Assembly (NCBI RefSeq): GCF_019097845.1
Contig: NZ_JAHRGM010000024.1
Location: forward strand, 186,001-250,000
Direction: 5' to 3'
Source: Sphingobium sp. AS12
GTDB lineage: Bacteria > Pseudomonadota > Alphaproteobacteria > Sphingomonadales > Sphingomonadaceae
DNA length: 64,000 nucleotides
Shown here: positions 42,356-50,383 of the stretch, one piece after another
Position numbering within the stretch: position 1 is the stretch's first letter
How the letters are laid out: each line of letters opens with the position of its first letter
Program-made: the position numbers and the translations under genes
Notes under the pieces: model-generated
What the model was told of the DNA's origin: nothing
Seen by the model: only the letters and a program-made list of their open reading frames with translations
Databases searched by the model: none

Positions 42356-43126
42356 ATGCCCACTAATCCCGGTCTCGAAATCGTCTCTGGTGCCGCCCTG
42401 TTCCTCCCTGATTGCGCGGAACTCATCATGCCCGCCACGCTGGGCGATGGACTTGAAACCCTGCTGATGCTCGGCTGGGGTCTGGACTATGCCGAGCGCA
42501 ATTACGCGCGCGGCAAGCCTGATGTGGCGATCGTCGGCACGCCGGTGGCGCATGATGGCTATCTCTCGCTCAAATCGTCGGTCAACTATTTGCGCGAACC
42601 GGTGAACGACACGGGCGGCGCTGTTACGCTGGGGTTCATTGCCCGCGACACCGACACGCAGGCCGACAACGCGCACCGCTTTTTCTTCGGTGGAAGCTTC
42701 TCGACTGCCAGCGCGGACACAACCGGCGCATCGATCTTCACCAATGCCGACGATTCCGCGACCTTCACGGTGCGCTACACGAACGGGACGGGCGTGTCCC
42801 GCAACCCGGCTGTATCTGTTCCTCAAGGACAATTCCGCGCCATCTTTGGTTCCACATCGGGAACCGGCGCGGACGGATCGGCGGAGGATGATCCGCTGAT
42901 CAGCGAATTGCGCGGGAACCTGTCCGCAACACAGAGTCTTGCGGCCGGCTATAGCCGCGTCGGTAGCGGTCTGCCCTGGACGATCGGTTCGGCACCGGTG
43001 ACACCATTCCAAGGCACCGGCGACATGGCCATCGCGGCGCGCTGGAGCCGTGATCTGTCGGAAGCCGAAAAGGCGGCGTTCTGGACATGGGCGCAGGCCT
43101 GCCTGGCTGAATTCGGCATTTTGTGA
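42356..43126 (+). CDS. Structural protein after the fibre, unassigned
   Basis: A 256-aa protein starting MPTNPGLEIVSGAALFLPDC. Beta-rich middle (DTDTQADNAHRFFFGGSFST; SATFTVRYTNGTG) and an end (ARWSRDLSEAEKAAFWTWAQ) resembling concanavalin/laminin-G-like modules of phage fibres. Probably a small receptor-binding or fibre cap protein. Confidence 0.65.
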   Translation: MPTNPGLEIVSGAALFLPDCAELIMPATLGDGLETLLMLGWGLDYAERNYARGKPDVAIVGTPVAHDGYLSLKSSVNYLREPVNDTGGAVTLGFIARDTDTQADNAHRFFFGGSFSTASADTTGASIFTNADDSATFTVRYTNGTGVSRNPAVSVPQGQFRAIFGSTSGTGADGSAEDDPLISELRGNLSATQSLAAGYSRVGSGLPWTIGSAPVTPFQGTGDMAIAARWSRDLSEAEKAAFWTWAQACLAEFGIL

Positions 43127-43138
43127 GGCCGCGTGATG

Positions 43139-43172
43139 CCTGTCAGGCGGGGCCTGATCCCCGCCTGACAGG
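43139..43172. terminator. Perfect 14-bp hairpin after the tail genes
   Basis: CCTGTCAGGCGGGG (43139-43152), loop CCTGAT, CCCCGCCTGACAGG (43159-43172). There is no T tract on either strand. It separates the tail and lysis blocks and may stop or stabilise transcripts. Confidence 0.6.
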
Positions 43173-43268
43173 GGGTGAGCATGTTTTCTGATCGACGCTT
43201 GCCGACTGCCGGAATGTTTTAGGCCCGAACGGGAGGCCCGGATGGGAAATTTATGCAGAGAGGGGCCG

Positions 43269-43676
43269 ATGGGTTCAGGGTTCGAGGCGCTTTTCGCAAA
43301 ATATGGCTGGGTCTGGATTGGCCTGTCGTTCGGCTTTCTGGCCAAATATGCGCTGCTCATCAAAAGGGGTGTGCAGGTGAAGGTGCGGCTTGTGCTGGCC
43401 GACCTGCTACTGCTGCCGATGGTGGCGCTGATCGCCTTTTCATTGGTGACACAGGCGGGGGTCAGGAATGAGGCAGCGGCCCTGATGACCGCTTTCTGCA
43501 CAGTCGGCGCCGACAGGCTGATCAAGTTGCTGACCGAACGGTTCCTCGCGCGGGTCGAAGCCGCCACGCTGCGCGACGTCGCGGCGGATGTAGTGGAAAG
43601 CCGGGGCGATCTGCGCAACGCAGTGCAAACCAGGATCAGCGCGCAGCGCATCGGCACAGATATCAAGCCGGACTGA
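43269..43676 (+). CDS. Holin-like membrane protein
   Basis: A 135-aa protein with two transmembrane segments (YGWVWIGLSFGFLAKYALLI; VLADLLLLPMVALIAFSLV) and a charged C-terminus. An upstream ATG at 43242 would add nine residues; both have purine-rich ribosome sites, and a dual start would be typical for a holin/antiholin pair. It precedes the endolysin. Confidence 0.68.
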   Translation: MGSGFEALFAKYGWVWIGLSFGFLAKYALLIKRGVQVKVRLVLADLLLLPMVALIAFSLVTQAGVRNEAAALMTAFCTVGADRLIKLLTERFLARVEAATLRDVAADVVESRGDLRNAVQTRISAQRIGTDIKPD

Positions 43677-43700
43677 ATTGCACGACATTTTGACAATGCG

Positions 43701-43723
43701 GGGCGCTTTCGAGCGCCCTTTTT
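43701..43723 (+). terminator. Intrinsic terminator with TTCG loop
   Basis: GGGCGCT-TTCG-AGCGCCC followed by TTTTT. It is a textbook rho-independent terminator, located between the holin-like gene and the endolysin start at 43739. Confidence 0.85.
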
Positions 43724-43738
43724 CATGGGACAAGCAGC

Positions 43739-44422
43739 ATGGATCAACTGGAGTTGCAGAAGCGCTTGACGGCGCTGGGCTATTATCATGGACTGCTGGA
43801 CGGCCGTATCGGGCCGCAAAGCAAGGCCGCGATTTTGGCCTGCCTGACTGCTGGCCCCGACTATCCGGTGGATGCGCGAGACATTGCGTTGGCAGCATCG
43901 ACCCTGCGGGTGGAAGAAGCCAAAGTCTGGGCTGTCTATGACGTTGAATCGTCCGGTGACGCCTTTATCACGGGGCGACCGACGATCCTGTTCGAGGCGC
44001 ACCGGTTCAGCAAATCGACGGGCCATCGTTTCGACCGTAGCCACCCTGCCCTGTCGTCGCGGAAATGGAACCGTGCGCTCTATCCCCGATCGCAGGGCGG
44101 TCGGTGGGAGCAGCTGCTAGGCGCCGTGGCCCTGGACGTCGATGCCGGCTTCATGTCGGCCAGCTACGGCGCGTTCCAGATATTGGGCGAGAATTACGCG
44201 GTGTGCGGCGCGCCTGACCCATGGTCGTTCGCCTGGCGGCAGGCGCAGACGGAGGGCGACCAGCTCGACGCCTTCGTGCGCCTTATCGAGGGGCGCGGGC
44301 TGACAGGGGCGCTGCGGCGCGGCGACTGGGCGGCCTTCGCGCGGGGCTACAACGGCACCGCTTACCGCGAAAATAAATATGACGAGAAACTGGCTGCGGC
44401 CTTTGCACGGAGGATGAAATGA
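43739..44422 (+). CDS. Endolysin: peptidoglycan-binding domain + N-acetylmuramidase
   Basis: A 227-aa protein. Residues 1-55 are a short peptidoglycan-binding domain (LQKRLTALGYYHGLLDGRIG). The rest is an N-acetylmuramidase of the DUF3380 type, with likely catalytic Glu70 (YDVESSG), ILFEAHRF, ALDVDAGFMSASYGAFQILG and FARGYNGTAYRENKYDEKLA. There is no signal peptide, so export must use the holin. Confidence 0.92.
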   Translation: MDQLELQKRLTALGYYHGLLDGRIGPQSKAAILACLTAGPDYPVDARDIALAASTLRVEEAKVWAVYDVESSGDAFITGRPTILFEAHRFSKSTGHRFDRSHPALSSRKWNRALYPRSQGGRWEQLLGAVALDVDAGFMSASYGAFQILGENYAVCGAPDPWSFAWRQAQTEGDQLDAFVRLIEGRGLTGALRRGDWAAFARGYNGTAYRENKYDEKLAAAFARRMK

Positions 44423-44604
44423 ACGACGTGACTGCCACACAAATCGCGGCCGGGGTGCGCCAGGTCGTGCTGATCGTGGGCGGCTATGCCATCGGCAAGG
44501 GCTGGCTGGGCGCAGATACGGTCGAAATGCTGGGCGCGGTTGCGCTGGTCGTGGTGCCGCTGGTGTGGGGGCAGATCAGCACCCGCAGGCTGGCGCAGAA
44601 GTGA
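44419..44604 (+). CDS. Small holin-like protein (Pam3 gp28 type)
   Basis: A 61-aa protein starting MNDVTATQIAAGVRQVVLIV. It has two hydrophobic stretches (VVLIVGGYAIGKGWL; MLGAVALVVVPLVW) with a turn and a basic end (STRRLAQK). ATGA overlap with the endolysin. Size and layout fit a small two-segment holin. Confidence 0.75.
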   Translation: MNDVTATQIAAGVRQVVLIVGGYAIGKGWLGADTVEMLGAVALVVVPLVWGQISTRRLAQK

Positions 44605-44852
44605 TGGCCAGCATCGGGATATTCATCGCCGGGTTTGTCAGCTTTCCGCTGGTGATCATCGCGGGGGGCTGCGCCCTTCGTCATTCGCGCGATCCGTCGG
44701 GGGGTGGACTGGTGATCCGCCTGCTCCCCCTGGTGCTGCTGCTGAGCGGCTGCGCTACCGTCCGTCCCTACGCCAACTGCCCGAACGCCAAGGCCGCCCT
44801 GGCGCTCGCCGAGCGCGTCGTGGACCGTGTCTGCCCGATGGACGTGCGCTAA
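44604..44852 (+). CDS. Lysis-region protein with internal lipoprotein signal (spanin-like)
   Basis: An 82-aa protein. It starts with a membrane segment (MASIGIFIAGFVSFPLVIIA) and has a second hydrophobic stretch ending in a lipobox (VLLLSGC, Cys50). An in-frame GTG at 44712 preceded by GGGGGTGG would give a 46-aa stand-alone lipoprotein with Cys14. Rz1-type spanins are small lipoproteins in exactly this place. Whether one or two products are made is open. Confidence 0.65.
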   Translation: MASIGIFIAGFVSFPLVIIAGGCALRHSRDPSGGGLVIRLLPLVLLLSGCATVRPYANCPNAKAALALAERVVDRVCPMDVR

Positions 44853-44883
44853 CGTCCCTCCCTTCCCCTGAAAGGACATATTG

Positions 44884-45207
44884 ATGGCCCTAGTCCATAT
44901 CACGCTCTGCAATGTGCAGGCGCGTGCCGATACCGGCGTGACCATGCCGATCCCCGACAGCGTCGAAGGCGCGGCGGACACGATCACAAGTTCCGGCACC
45001 AGTGCGCAATCGTCGATCGTGGCGGATGGTCCGGTTTTGCTTAAGGCACGCTTCTGGACGATCGCGTCAAAGGGCGACGTTTGGGTCAAATTCGGAACTG
45101 ATCCCACTGCCGCGTCCGACACCGGGCACCTTGTGCTGGCCAATCAGCCGCGGTCCTTTGCGGTCACGGCGGTGGGCGAGAAAGTCGCCATCAAGGATGC
45201 CGTCTGA
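44884..45207 (+). CDS. Hypothetical beta-rich protein
   Basis: A 107-aa protein starting MALVHITLCNVQARADTGVT with AAAGGAC upstream. The pattern VLLKARFWTIASKGDVWVKF, HLVLANQPRSFAVTAVGEKV suggests a small beta sandwich. Its stop overlaps the next ATG. It may be a head or fibre decoration. Confidence 0.65.
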   Translation: MALVHITLCNVQARADTGVTMPIPDSVEGAADTITSSGTSAQSSIVADGPVLLKARFWTIASKGDVWVKFGTDPTAASDTGHLVLANQPRSFAVTAVGEKVAIKDAV

Positions 45208-47252
45208 TGCTCGGTTGCCTGGGCGATGTCAGCGCGCTCACGCTCGGCACCATGGGCGTTTTGGGTGCGGCGGGCGGTGCGCCTGCGCCACCCTTCGACC
45301 CCGCCACCCTCGCTCCAGCGCGCGCGTTCGACTTCACTGAGGCGACTACCGCAACCGCGCCAGCGTTGGATGAAAGCGCCCACGCTCTCACTCTCGCCAA
45401 CTTCCCAGCGGTTCGCCCAGGCTACGGCCCCGCTGGTCAGCAGATGCTGGAATTCACGGCGGCATCATCGCAGATCGGCACGTTTACCAGTTGGACCATT
45501 CCGGCCTCTACAGCCTGCGAGTTCGTCTTTGCGCTGGGTGCGCGCGATACGTCCGCAACCAATGTGCGACTATGGGCGCAGGCAGCGGCAACTTCGCAGT
45601 ATATAGGGCTGACCAATGCCCGCGACGGCTTCACCGTCCGCTCAAATGGCGGCGCGGCGACGACTGTTCCGTTTCCTGTCGGTTATTTGCCGATCGGCCG
45701 CATCGACGTGCTGCGCCTCCAGATCAATGCGGACGGCTCGGCGCAGGCATTCGTCAATGAGGTTCCGGGCGCGGCAACTGCGGCGGGGCTGTTCTCAGGC
45801 GGCTTCACCTTCGATCAGTTCGGCAGGACCACAACTGGTCCGAACGGCTGGCTTGGCGTCGTTCGCGGCTATGACCGGGCACTGACGGCGCAGGAGCGCG
45901 CGGACCTCTTTGCTTATATGGCGGATTGGGTCGGCAATCACTTTTACGTCAGCAATTCCGGCTCGGACAGCGCAGTCGGCTTTAATGCGGTCACCCCTTG
46001 GGCGACGCTGGGCAAGCTATCGTCTTACACTAATTTTCGCAGCGGCGACGTTCTCTGCCCCAAGCGAGGCGATGAGTTCAACCTTGACGGCCAAGCGTCG
46101 ATTACGGTTGCGGGACTCACCGTTGACTGCACGCAATTTGGGACCGGTGAGCAAGCGCTTGTCACAATGTCGCACCTGTGGACCGATTGGTTCGACGAAG
46201 GCGGCGGGTTGTGGAGCCACGCCGGGAATCCGCCTTACAACAACGCCAGCAGCACCACTGAGTACGGCTGCGTATACGATACTGCCGCATCACATCCAGC
46301 GGCAAGCCCGGACCTCTCCACTTCGGGGTGGGCCGCAAGCATCGCTTCGGTCGAGGCGGCTGTTCTGGCCAATCCGGCAGGGCAGGCATGGCGGTACGAT
46401 GCAGCGTCCCCTGCGAACCCGGCAGTGGGTAGCTACGGCTATAGCGGCGGAAACTACTACGTGAAGCTCGCGAGCGGATCACCACAAGGTCGGTTCCGCG
46501 TTCCAAAGCGCGGCGCAACGGCGGCAAATCTCTTCGCCACGTCCATCTTCCTTGTCGCGGCAGCAGGAGCCAAGGTCAAAGGCGGTCGGATTTGGTATGG
46601 ATCGGGGACCGGCGTTGACTGTTCCGCTGGCACCATCGAAGGCGTGGACGTACGCTATGTAGACAGCGACGGTATAGGCGGCAGCGCGGCGACCGACAAG
46701 TTCGATACCGAGTGCTTCGCGGGTTGGGCCGGTTATGGCAATCTCACGGGCGGCGGCTCCAATTCTGACTGTTATTCTAACCACGGCGGCACGAAAACCC
46801 GCGCGCGCTGTGTCGCCGTTATGGGCAACAAATCCGGCTTTGGCGACGTGCGAGACATTAACGGCACGACAGACACGTTTCTCGCCATCGGTTACAACCG
46901 ACCTATTGGCGTGGCATCGAACGGCGCATCCAGCGGCACCCATGCATTCAGCAATGGCCGCGTCCTGCTTCTCGCGGGTGGTACTGCATATCCCGACGGC
47001 TGCGCCAATCAAGGCGCGAACATCACGATTACCAGTGTCGAGTTTGACATATCCGGCAGCAACACCGGAAGCGCGGGTGTCCGGTCTTATTCGAACGCCC
47101 CGAATGGCAGCGTAGCAATCGACGAGTGTGACATCACTGGCTTTGCAACGGGCATTAACAACGGCGCGGGAACCATATCCTACGCCAACACGCATGTTGC
47201 GTGCGACACGCGTATCGTTGGCTCGGTCACGGATGGCGGTGGCAACACATGA
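45207..47252 (+). CDS. Tail-spike-like protein (LamG-like + beta-helix)
   Basis: A 681-aa protein. The N-terminal 230 residues look like a concanavalin/LamG module (ARAFDFTEATTATAPALDES; WLGVVRGYDRALTAQERADL). The C-terminal part from about 240 (HFYVSNSGSDSAVGFNAVTP) is a right-handed beta-helix typical of spikes and glycan depolymerases. It lies outside the tail block, after lysis, a common place for swapped receptor-binding genes. Composition is less GC-rich than the tail genes. Confidence 0.75.
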   Translation: MLGCLGDVSALTLGTMGVLGAAGGAPAPPFDPATLAPARAFDFTEATTATAPALDESAHALTLANFPAVRPGYGPAGQQMLEFTAASSQIGTFTSWTIPASTACEFVFALGARDTSATNVRLWAQAAATSQYIGLTNARDGFTVRSNGGAATTVPFPVGYLPIGRIDVLRLQINADGSAQAFVNEVPGAATAAGLFSGGFTFDQFGRTTTGPNGWLGVVRGYDRALTAQERADLFAYMADWVGNHFYVSNSGSDSAVGFNAVTPWATLGKLSSYTNFRSGDVLCPKRGDEFNLDGQASITVAGLTVDCTQFGTGEQALVTMSHLWTDWFDEGGGLWSHAGNPPYNNASSTTEYGCVYDTAASHPAASPDLSTSGWAASIASVEAAVLANPAGQAWRYDAASPANPAVGSYGYSGGNYYVKLASGSPQGRFRVPKRGATAANLFATSIFLVAAAGAKVKGGRIWYGSGTGVDCSAGTIEGVDVRYVDSDGIGGSAATDKFDTECFAGWAGYGNLTGGGSNSDCYSNHGGTKTRARCVAVMGNKSGFGDVRDINGTTDTFLAIGYNRPIGVASNGASSGTHAFSNGRVLLLAGGTAYPDGCANQGANITITSVEFDISGSNTGSAGVRSYSNAPNGSVAIDECDITGFATGINNGAGTISYANTHVACDTRIVGSVTDGGGNT

Positions 47253-47947
47253 CCCGCGTTTCCATGATGTTCACTGGCTCGCAATCTGTCCCTTTGACGC
47301 AGACTAACATGTTGGTTCGTGGCGTCAAAGGGACCGCCAACGCGCCCATCGTACTGACCTTCGTGCGCATTGTTGCAGACAGCGCCGAAGAAGCAGCACT
47401 GACCCTGATCGATTGTCAGTATGTGACCGTCAAGGCTGCGACATGGGGTGGGCGCGACGGGATCTTCCTCTACAAGTGCACCGATTGCGAGATCGAAGGT
47501 AGCGAGACGCACACACCGGCGCAGGATGGCATAAAGCTAGCGATGTGCGAACGCATCGCGATCGTTGAAAACATGGTTTCTGCCGGGAGCGATCAAGGGA
47601 TAGACGTGGGTAGTAGTCTCGGCGTCAGGATCGCAGGCAACAGTATCGACGCACCGCGCGCCGAAGCTGGCGTGCTGGTTAAGCTGGGCAGCAGCAAAGT
47701 CCGCATCACGGATAATCATATTACGTGCGACAGCCGCTCCGCAATCGTGATCGGCGGTCCAGAAAGTTCGGAGCGGCGACCAGGGGCGCAACACTCCGCC
47801 GACGATATCGTTATTGCGAATAATCGCGGCATCTGTGGCGATGCGCCTATCAAGATCACCAGAGACTGCGGGCCAAACGTTCGGATCGGTAGCAATAGGT
47901 TCGCATCGTCGGCTAAAAGCGGTGCTCTGGTCAGCGATAAGCGCTGA
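47249..47947 (+). CDS. Beta-helix protein, probably truncated
   Basis: A 232-aa protein from ATG 47249 (ATGA overlap). It shows regular parallel beta-helix turns: DCQYVTVKAATWGGRDGIFL, CTDCEIEGSETHTPAQDGIK, RIAIVENMVSAGSDQGIDVG, KVRITDNHITCDSRSAIVIG. It ends GALVSDKR at a TGA, but helix turns resume in the same frame downstream, so the stop seems premature. See the next entry. Confidence 0.72.
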   Translation: MTRVSMMFTGSQSVPLTQTNMLVRGVKGTANAPIVLTFVRIVADSAEEAALTLIDCQYVTVKAATWGGRDGIFLYKCTDCEIEGSETHTPAQDGIKLAMCERIAIVENMVSAGSDQGIDVGSSLGVRIAGNSIDAPRAEAGVLVKLGSSKVRITDNHITCDSRSAIVIGGPESSERRPGAQHSADDIVIANNRGICGDAPIKITRDCGPNVRIGSNRFASSAKSGALVSDKR

Positions 47948-48301
47948 CAACGACCAAGCGGGCGCGGGAGTATCCGGCGATCCAAGTTTTCCGGCGCGAC
48001 CTGCGCGATCACATGCAAGGGCGGCGCGCAGGATATCGAGATCAGGGCGAATGATATCCGCGATTGCGTCGATGGCATCCACTATGGTGAGAAAACCGCG
48101 CCGCGCTGGCAGGCGCCATGGACTGATCGCAGCGCGGAGCGGATCACAATCGCCAATAATGAAATATCGGTCACCGGCAACCCGATCGCGCTGGCCAAGG
48201 GCGCGGACGCCGACGTGGCGCAGCTGCTGCGCGATAACCGGATGGCGACTGCCAAGCGCGCCAAGGGGCAGATGGCGCGGCTGGTCGAGGTCTATGGATG
48301 A
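47948..48301 (+). pseudogene. 3' remnant of the beta-helix gene (frameshifted)
   Basis: After the TGA at 47945-47947 the same frame stays open to 48299-48301 and encodes further helix turns (ATCAITCKGGAQDIEIRAND, RITIANNEISVTGNP) and a helical end. Between, the other frame reads SADNDQAGAGVSGDPS, which fits better than the frame-2 residues. The simplest view is two compensating indels, near 47942 and in the TTTT at 47987-47990. No suitable start codon serves the remnant. Confidence 0.6.
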
Positions 48302-48322
48302 CCGCAAAAAGCCTGCGGCCTT

Positions 48323-48568
48323 TCATTCCTGCCCCTTCATTTCATAACCCTTTCGACGCAGCGCGGCGGCAAGATCGGCCAGTGCTTTGTCGAACGCGGC
48401 TTGCTTGCCATATACCTGGATTGAGCTGCCTTGGCCTAACAGGCTGCCTTGTTGCACCGCTGTGATCCAGCAACACCAAAGGGTGCCACGGCTTTCAAAT
48501 TCTGTCGCGAAAGCCATACGATGGTTCCTTCGCCAAAGGGCGAGGCGTGATTGATCGACTTGTTCCAT
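48323..48568 (-). CDS. Small protein divergent from SRAP, beside a LexA box
   Basis: An 81-aa protein starting MEQVDQSRLALWRRNHRMAF. The end is amphipathic and helical (FDKALADLAAALRRKGYEMK). The LexA box lies two bases upstream of its ATG, so it may be SOS-controlled and leaderless. No family recognised. Confidence 0.6.
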   Translation of the reverse strand: MEQVDQSRLALWRRNHRMAFATEFESRGTLWCCWITAVQQGSLLGQGSSIQVYGKQAAFDKALADLAAALRRKGYEMKGQE

Positions 48569-48570
48569 AA

Positions 48571-48585
48571 GAACGTAATGAGAAC
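48571..48585. promoter_or_regulatory. LexA (SOS) box, GAAC-N7-GAAC
   Basis: GAAC (48571-48574), seven bases, GAAC (48582-48585). This is the alphaproteobacterial LexA operator (GTTC-N7-GTTC on the other strand). It lies between the 81-aa gene and the SRAP gene, upstream of both. Confidence 0.75.
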
Positions 48586-48646
48586 ATAGGCGCGAGTCGG
48601 GTCAAGCGCGTTGACAGGCGGTCCGTCGCAAACCACCTTCCTCCCT

Positions 48647-49297
48647 ATGTGCAATCGGGCAGAGCGCGGCGACACGCAAAAGGTGCTGAACCTATTCGGC
48701 GCGCGGATCGGCGCGCGATTCAATGAGGGGCCGTTGCAGGTGCATCCCAAATCACCGGGCAGCGTCGTGCGCAGGGATGGCGACGGCTTGGTACTGGAGC
48801 AGATGACATGGGGTTTCCCGGTCTCACTTCGCGGCAAGAGCGGTCGGCCGCTCAAGCCCAAGCCGGTCAATAATGCGCGCTTCGACAAGCTGGGATCATT
48901 CTGGAAGCGCTGGGCCGCTGAACCGCGCCAGCGCTGCCTGATCCCTACGGTACGGTTCGCGGAGGCCGTGGGCGAAAAGGGCCACATGACCGAAACATGG
49001 CTGAGCGTGAAAGATCAGCCGATCTTTGCCTGGGCGGGGCTGTGGACGCAGAGCGACGAATGGGGCGCGGTCTATACCGGCGTGATGACTGACAATGCGC
49101 CGGAGCTGGCGGACATCCACGACCGGTCGCCGGTGATCCTCGATCCGCAGGACTGGAACACATGGCTCACCGCGCCGCTGGAGGATCTATATCAGTTCGA
49201 TCGGCCCTATCCGGCGGAGCGTCTGGACGTCGATGCGACGGATGCGCCATGGTTTCGCAAGAAAGATGAGCTGCCGACTCCGCCGCAGTTATTGTGA
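48647..49297 (+). CDS. SRAP family protein (YedK/HMCES), SOS-associated
   Basis: A 216-aa protein from ATG 48647, giving MCNRAERGD with the essential Cys2. Other active-site equivalents: Asn75/76 (NNARFD; usual NARxE), Glu106 (RFAEA; usual GFYEW), His158 (DIHDRSPVIL). SRAP proteins crosslink to abasic sites in single-stranded DNA. The NARxE and GFYEW motifs are altered although the key residues remain. A LexA box is just upstream. Confidence 0.92.
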   Translation: MCNRAERGDTQKVLNLFGARIGARFNEGPLQVHPKSPGSVVRRDGDGLVLEQMTWGFPVSLRGKSGRPLKPKPVNNARFDKLGSFWKRWAAEPRQRCLIPTVRFAEAVGEKGHMTETWLSVKDQPIFAWAGLWTQSDEWGAVYTGVMTDNAPELADIHDRSPVILDPQDWNTWLTAPLEDLYQFDRPYPAERLDVDATDAPWFRKKDELPTPPQLL

Positions 49298-49483
49298 TCA
49301 GTCCCCGGCCTGACGTTCCGGGTTTAGAATTTCGGCGACGGCGTCGTAGCTATCCATAACCGTCAGCGATCGACCGTCGGCGAACACGATCAGCGTGTTG
49401 TCGTCTGCCGGCTGAAAATAGTCGACCTGGTCCATATTGATCATGACCGGGTTGCCGTCGAGCAGATTGAATTCGGTGATCAT
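49298..49483 (-). CDS. FlbD-like small protein
   Basis: A 61-aa protein from ATG 49483 with GAGGGAG eight bases upstream. MITEFNLLDGNPVMINMDQV, then TLIVFADGRSLTVMDSYDAV match the short FlbD/YkzF beta-barrel pattern (N-G-x-P-x-x-I-N, then G-x-x-x-x-V). It ends base-to-base with the convergent SRAP gene. FlbD-like proteins are otherwise found in flagellar loci; the role in a phage is unknown. Confidence 0.65.
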   Translation of the reverse strand: MITEFNLLDGNPVMINMDQVDYFQPADDNTLIVFADGRSLTVMDSYDAVAEILNPERQAGD

Positions 49484-49681
49484 ATTCACGCTCCCTCTTC
49501 GATCAGCCTGCAACGCACGTTTTACCGACTGGTCGCAAGCATCTGAAAAGAAAGGTCCGCAATTTGAGCCGTTTTACAGCTGGAGCGGCAGAAATGCTGG
49601 ATTGTACAGAGCTTGGAAGGCTTGTTGAGATGTTGTGCCAGCCATTATACGTTCGCCCTTCACTGAAGCGCGGGGGCGGCA

Positions 49682-50383
49682 TTGGCAATTGCATTACCAA
49701 CAGTCAAATGGACTCACAATCAATCCGATGTAGAAGCAATAACATCACTTCGAGACACAATAAATTCAGCGATAGAGGGGGAGGTTACGCAGCCTCGCCG
49801 TGACACTTACGATGTCCTCCGTAAAGGTCTGATTTCCAATAGCGAATATTCAGACGTAGTCCCCGAGTTCGTACGCAACTACAGATCATTGGGCGCACTT
49901 TCGGACTGGCTGCGAGATGCAGAAATGCAACCTAATTTAAGCGTAGAGCGCTTTGTTGTTTTATCATTTGAACCTGCAATGCGTCGGGCTGCAACGCTGG
50001 AGGGATCTGAAAGTGAACCACTTTCGACCATGCCGGCAGAGCTTCGGGCTATGCCTGGCTTAGATGAAAATGCTTCGTCAGAAATTTCTCCCATCGATAG
50101 CTCGTCATGGACAGGCGTCCCAAAGCCAGCAGTTTTGGAAGGGGAGCGGCTCGCAAAATTACAAATGGAGCTGACATCAATTGAGCGACAGGTGGAAGCG
50201 CTCGATCGTGGGAGCAATAGTGAAAAGCAGCAGGCGATGGCCATCATTACTGCCATAAAGGTGCTAGCCGAAGCACCCGAGCCACCGGAAAAAGTGATTA
50301 AAGATCTTATTTCACTGGCTGGCAATTTGGCAGGTGTGGGTGCGCTATTTCTGTCCTTGGTCCAGATGTTTTTGCAGGGGTGA
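49682..50383 (+). CDS. AT-richer orphan cargo gene, possible defence/exclusion factor
   Basis: A 233-aa protein from a TTG (first start after an in-frame stop). The N-terminal half (SNSEYSDVVPEFVRNYRSLG, ERFVVLSFEPAM) loosely recalls N-terminal domains of abortive-infection-like proteins, from memory only. The middle is acidic and Ser-rich. The C-terminus has a coiled coil (LAKLQMELTSIERQVEAL) and a hydrophobic end (LAGVGALFLSLVQMFLQG). Base composition is clearly more AT-rich than the phage average. Position beside attR and solitary orientation are typical of morons. Confidence 0.65.
   Translation: MAIALPTVKWTHNQSDVEAITSLRDTINSAIEGEVTQPRRDTYDVLRKGLISNSEYSDVVPEFVRNYRSLGALSDWLRDAEMQPNLSVERFVVLSFEPAMRRAATLEGSESEPLSTMPAELRAMPGLDENASSEISPIDSSSWTGVPKPAVLEGERLAKLQMELTSIERQVEALDRGSNSEKQQAMAIITAIKVLAEAPEPPEKVIKDLISLAGNLAGVGALFLSLVQMFLQG

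Noticed and set aside
42188..44044. 618-aa minus-strand frame across tail and lysis genes
   Set aside because: It runs opposite at least four supported genes and two hairpins, with no start signals.
49564..49803. 79-aa frame upstream of the cargo gene
   Set aside because: TTG start without a ribosome site, and it overlaps the better-supported 233-aa frame.
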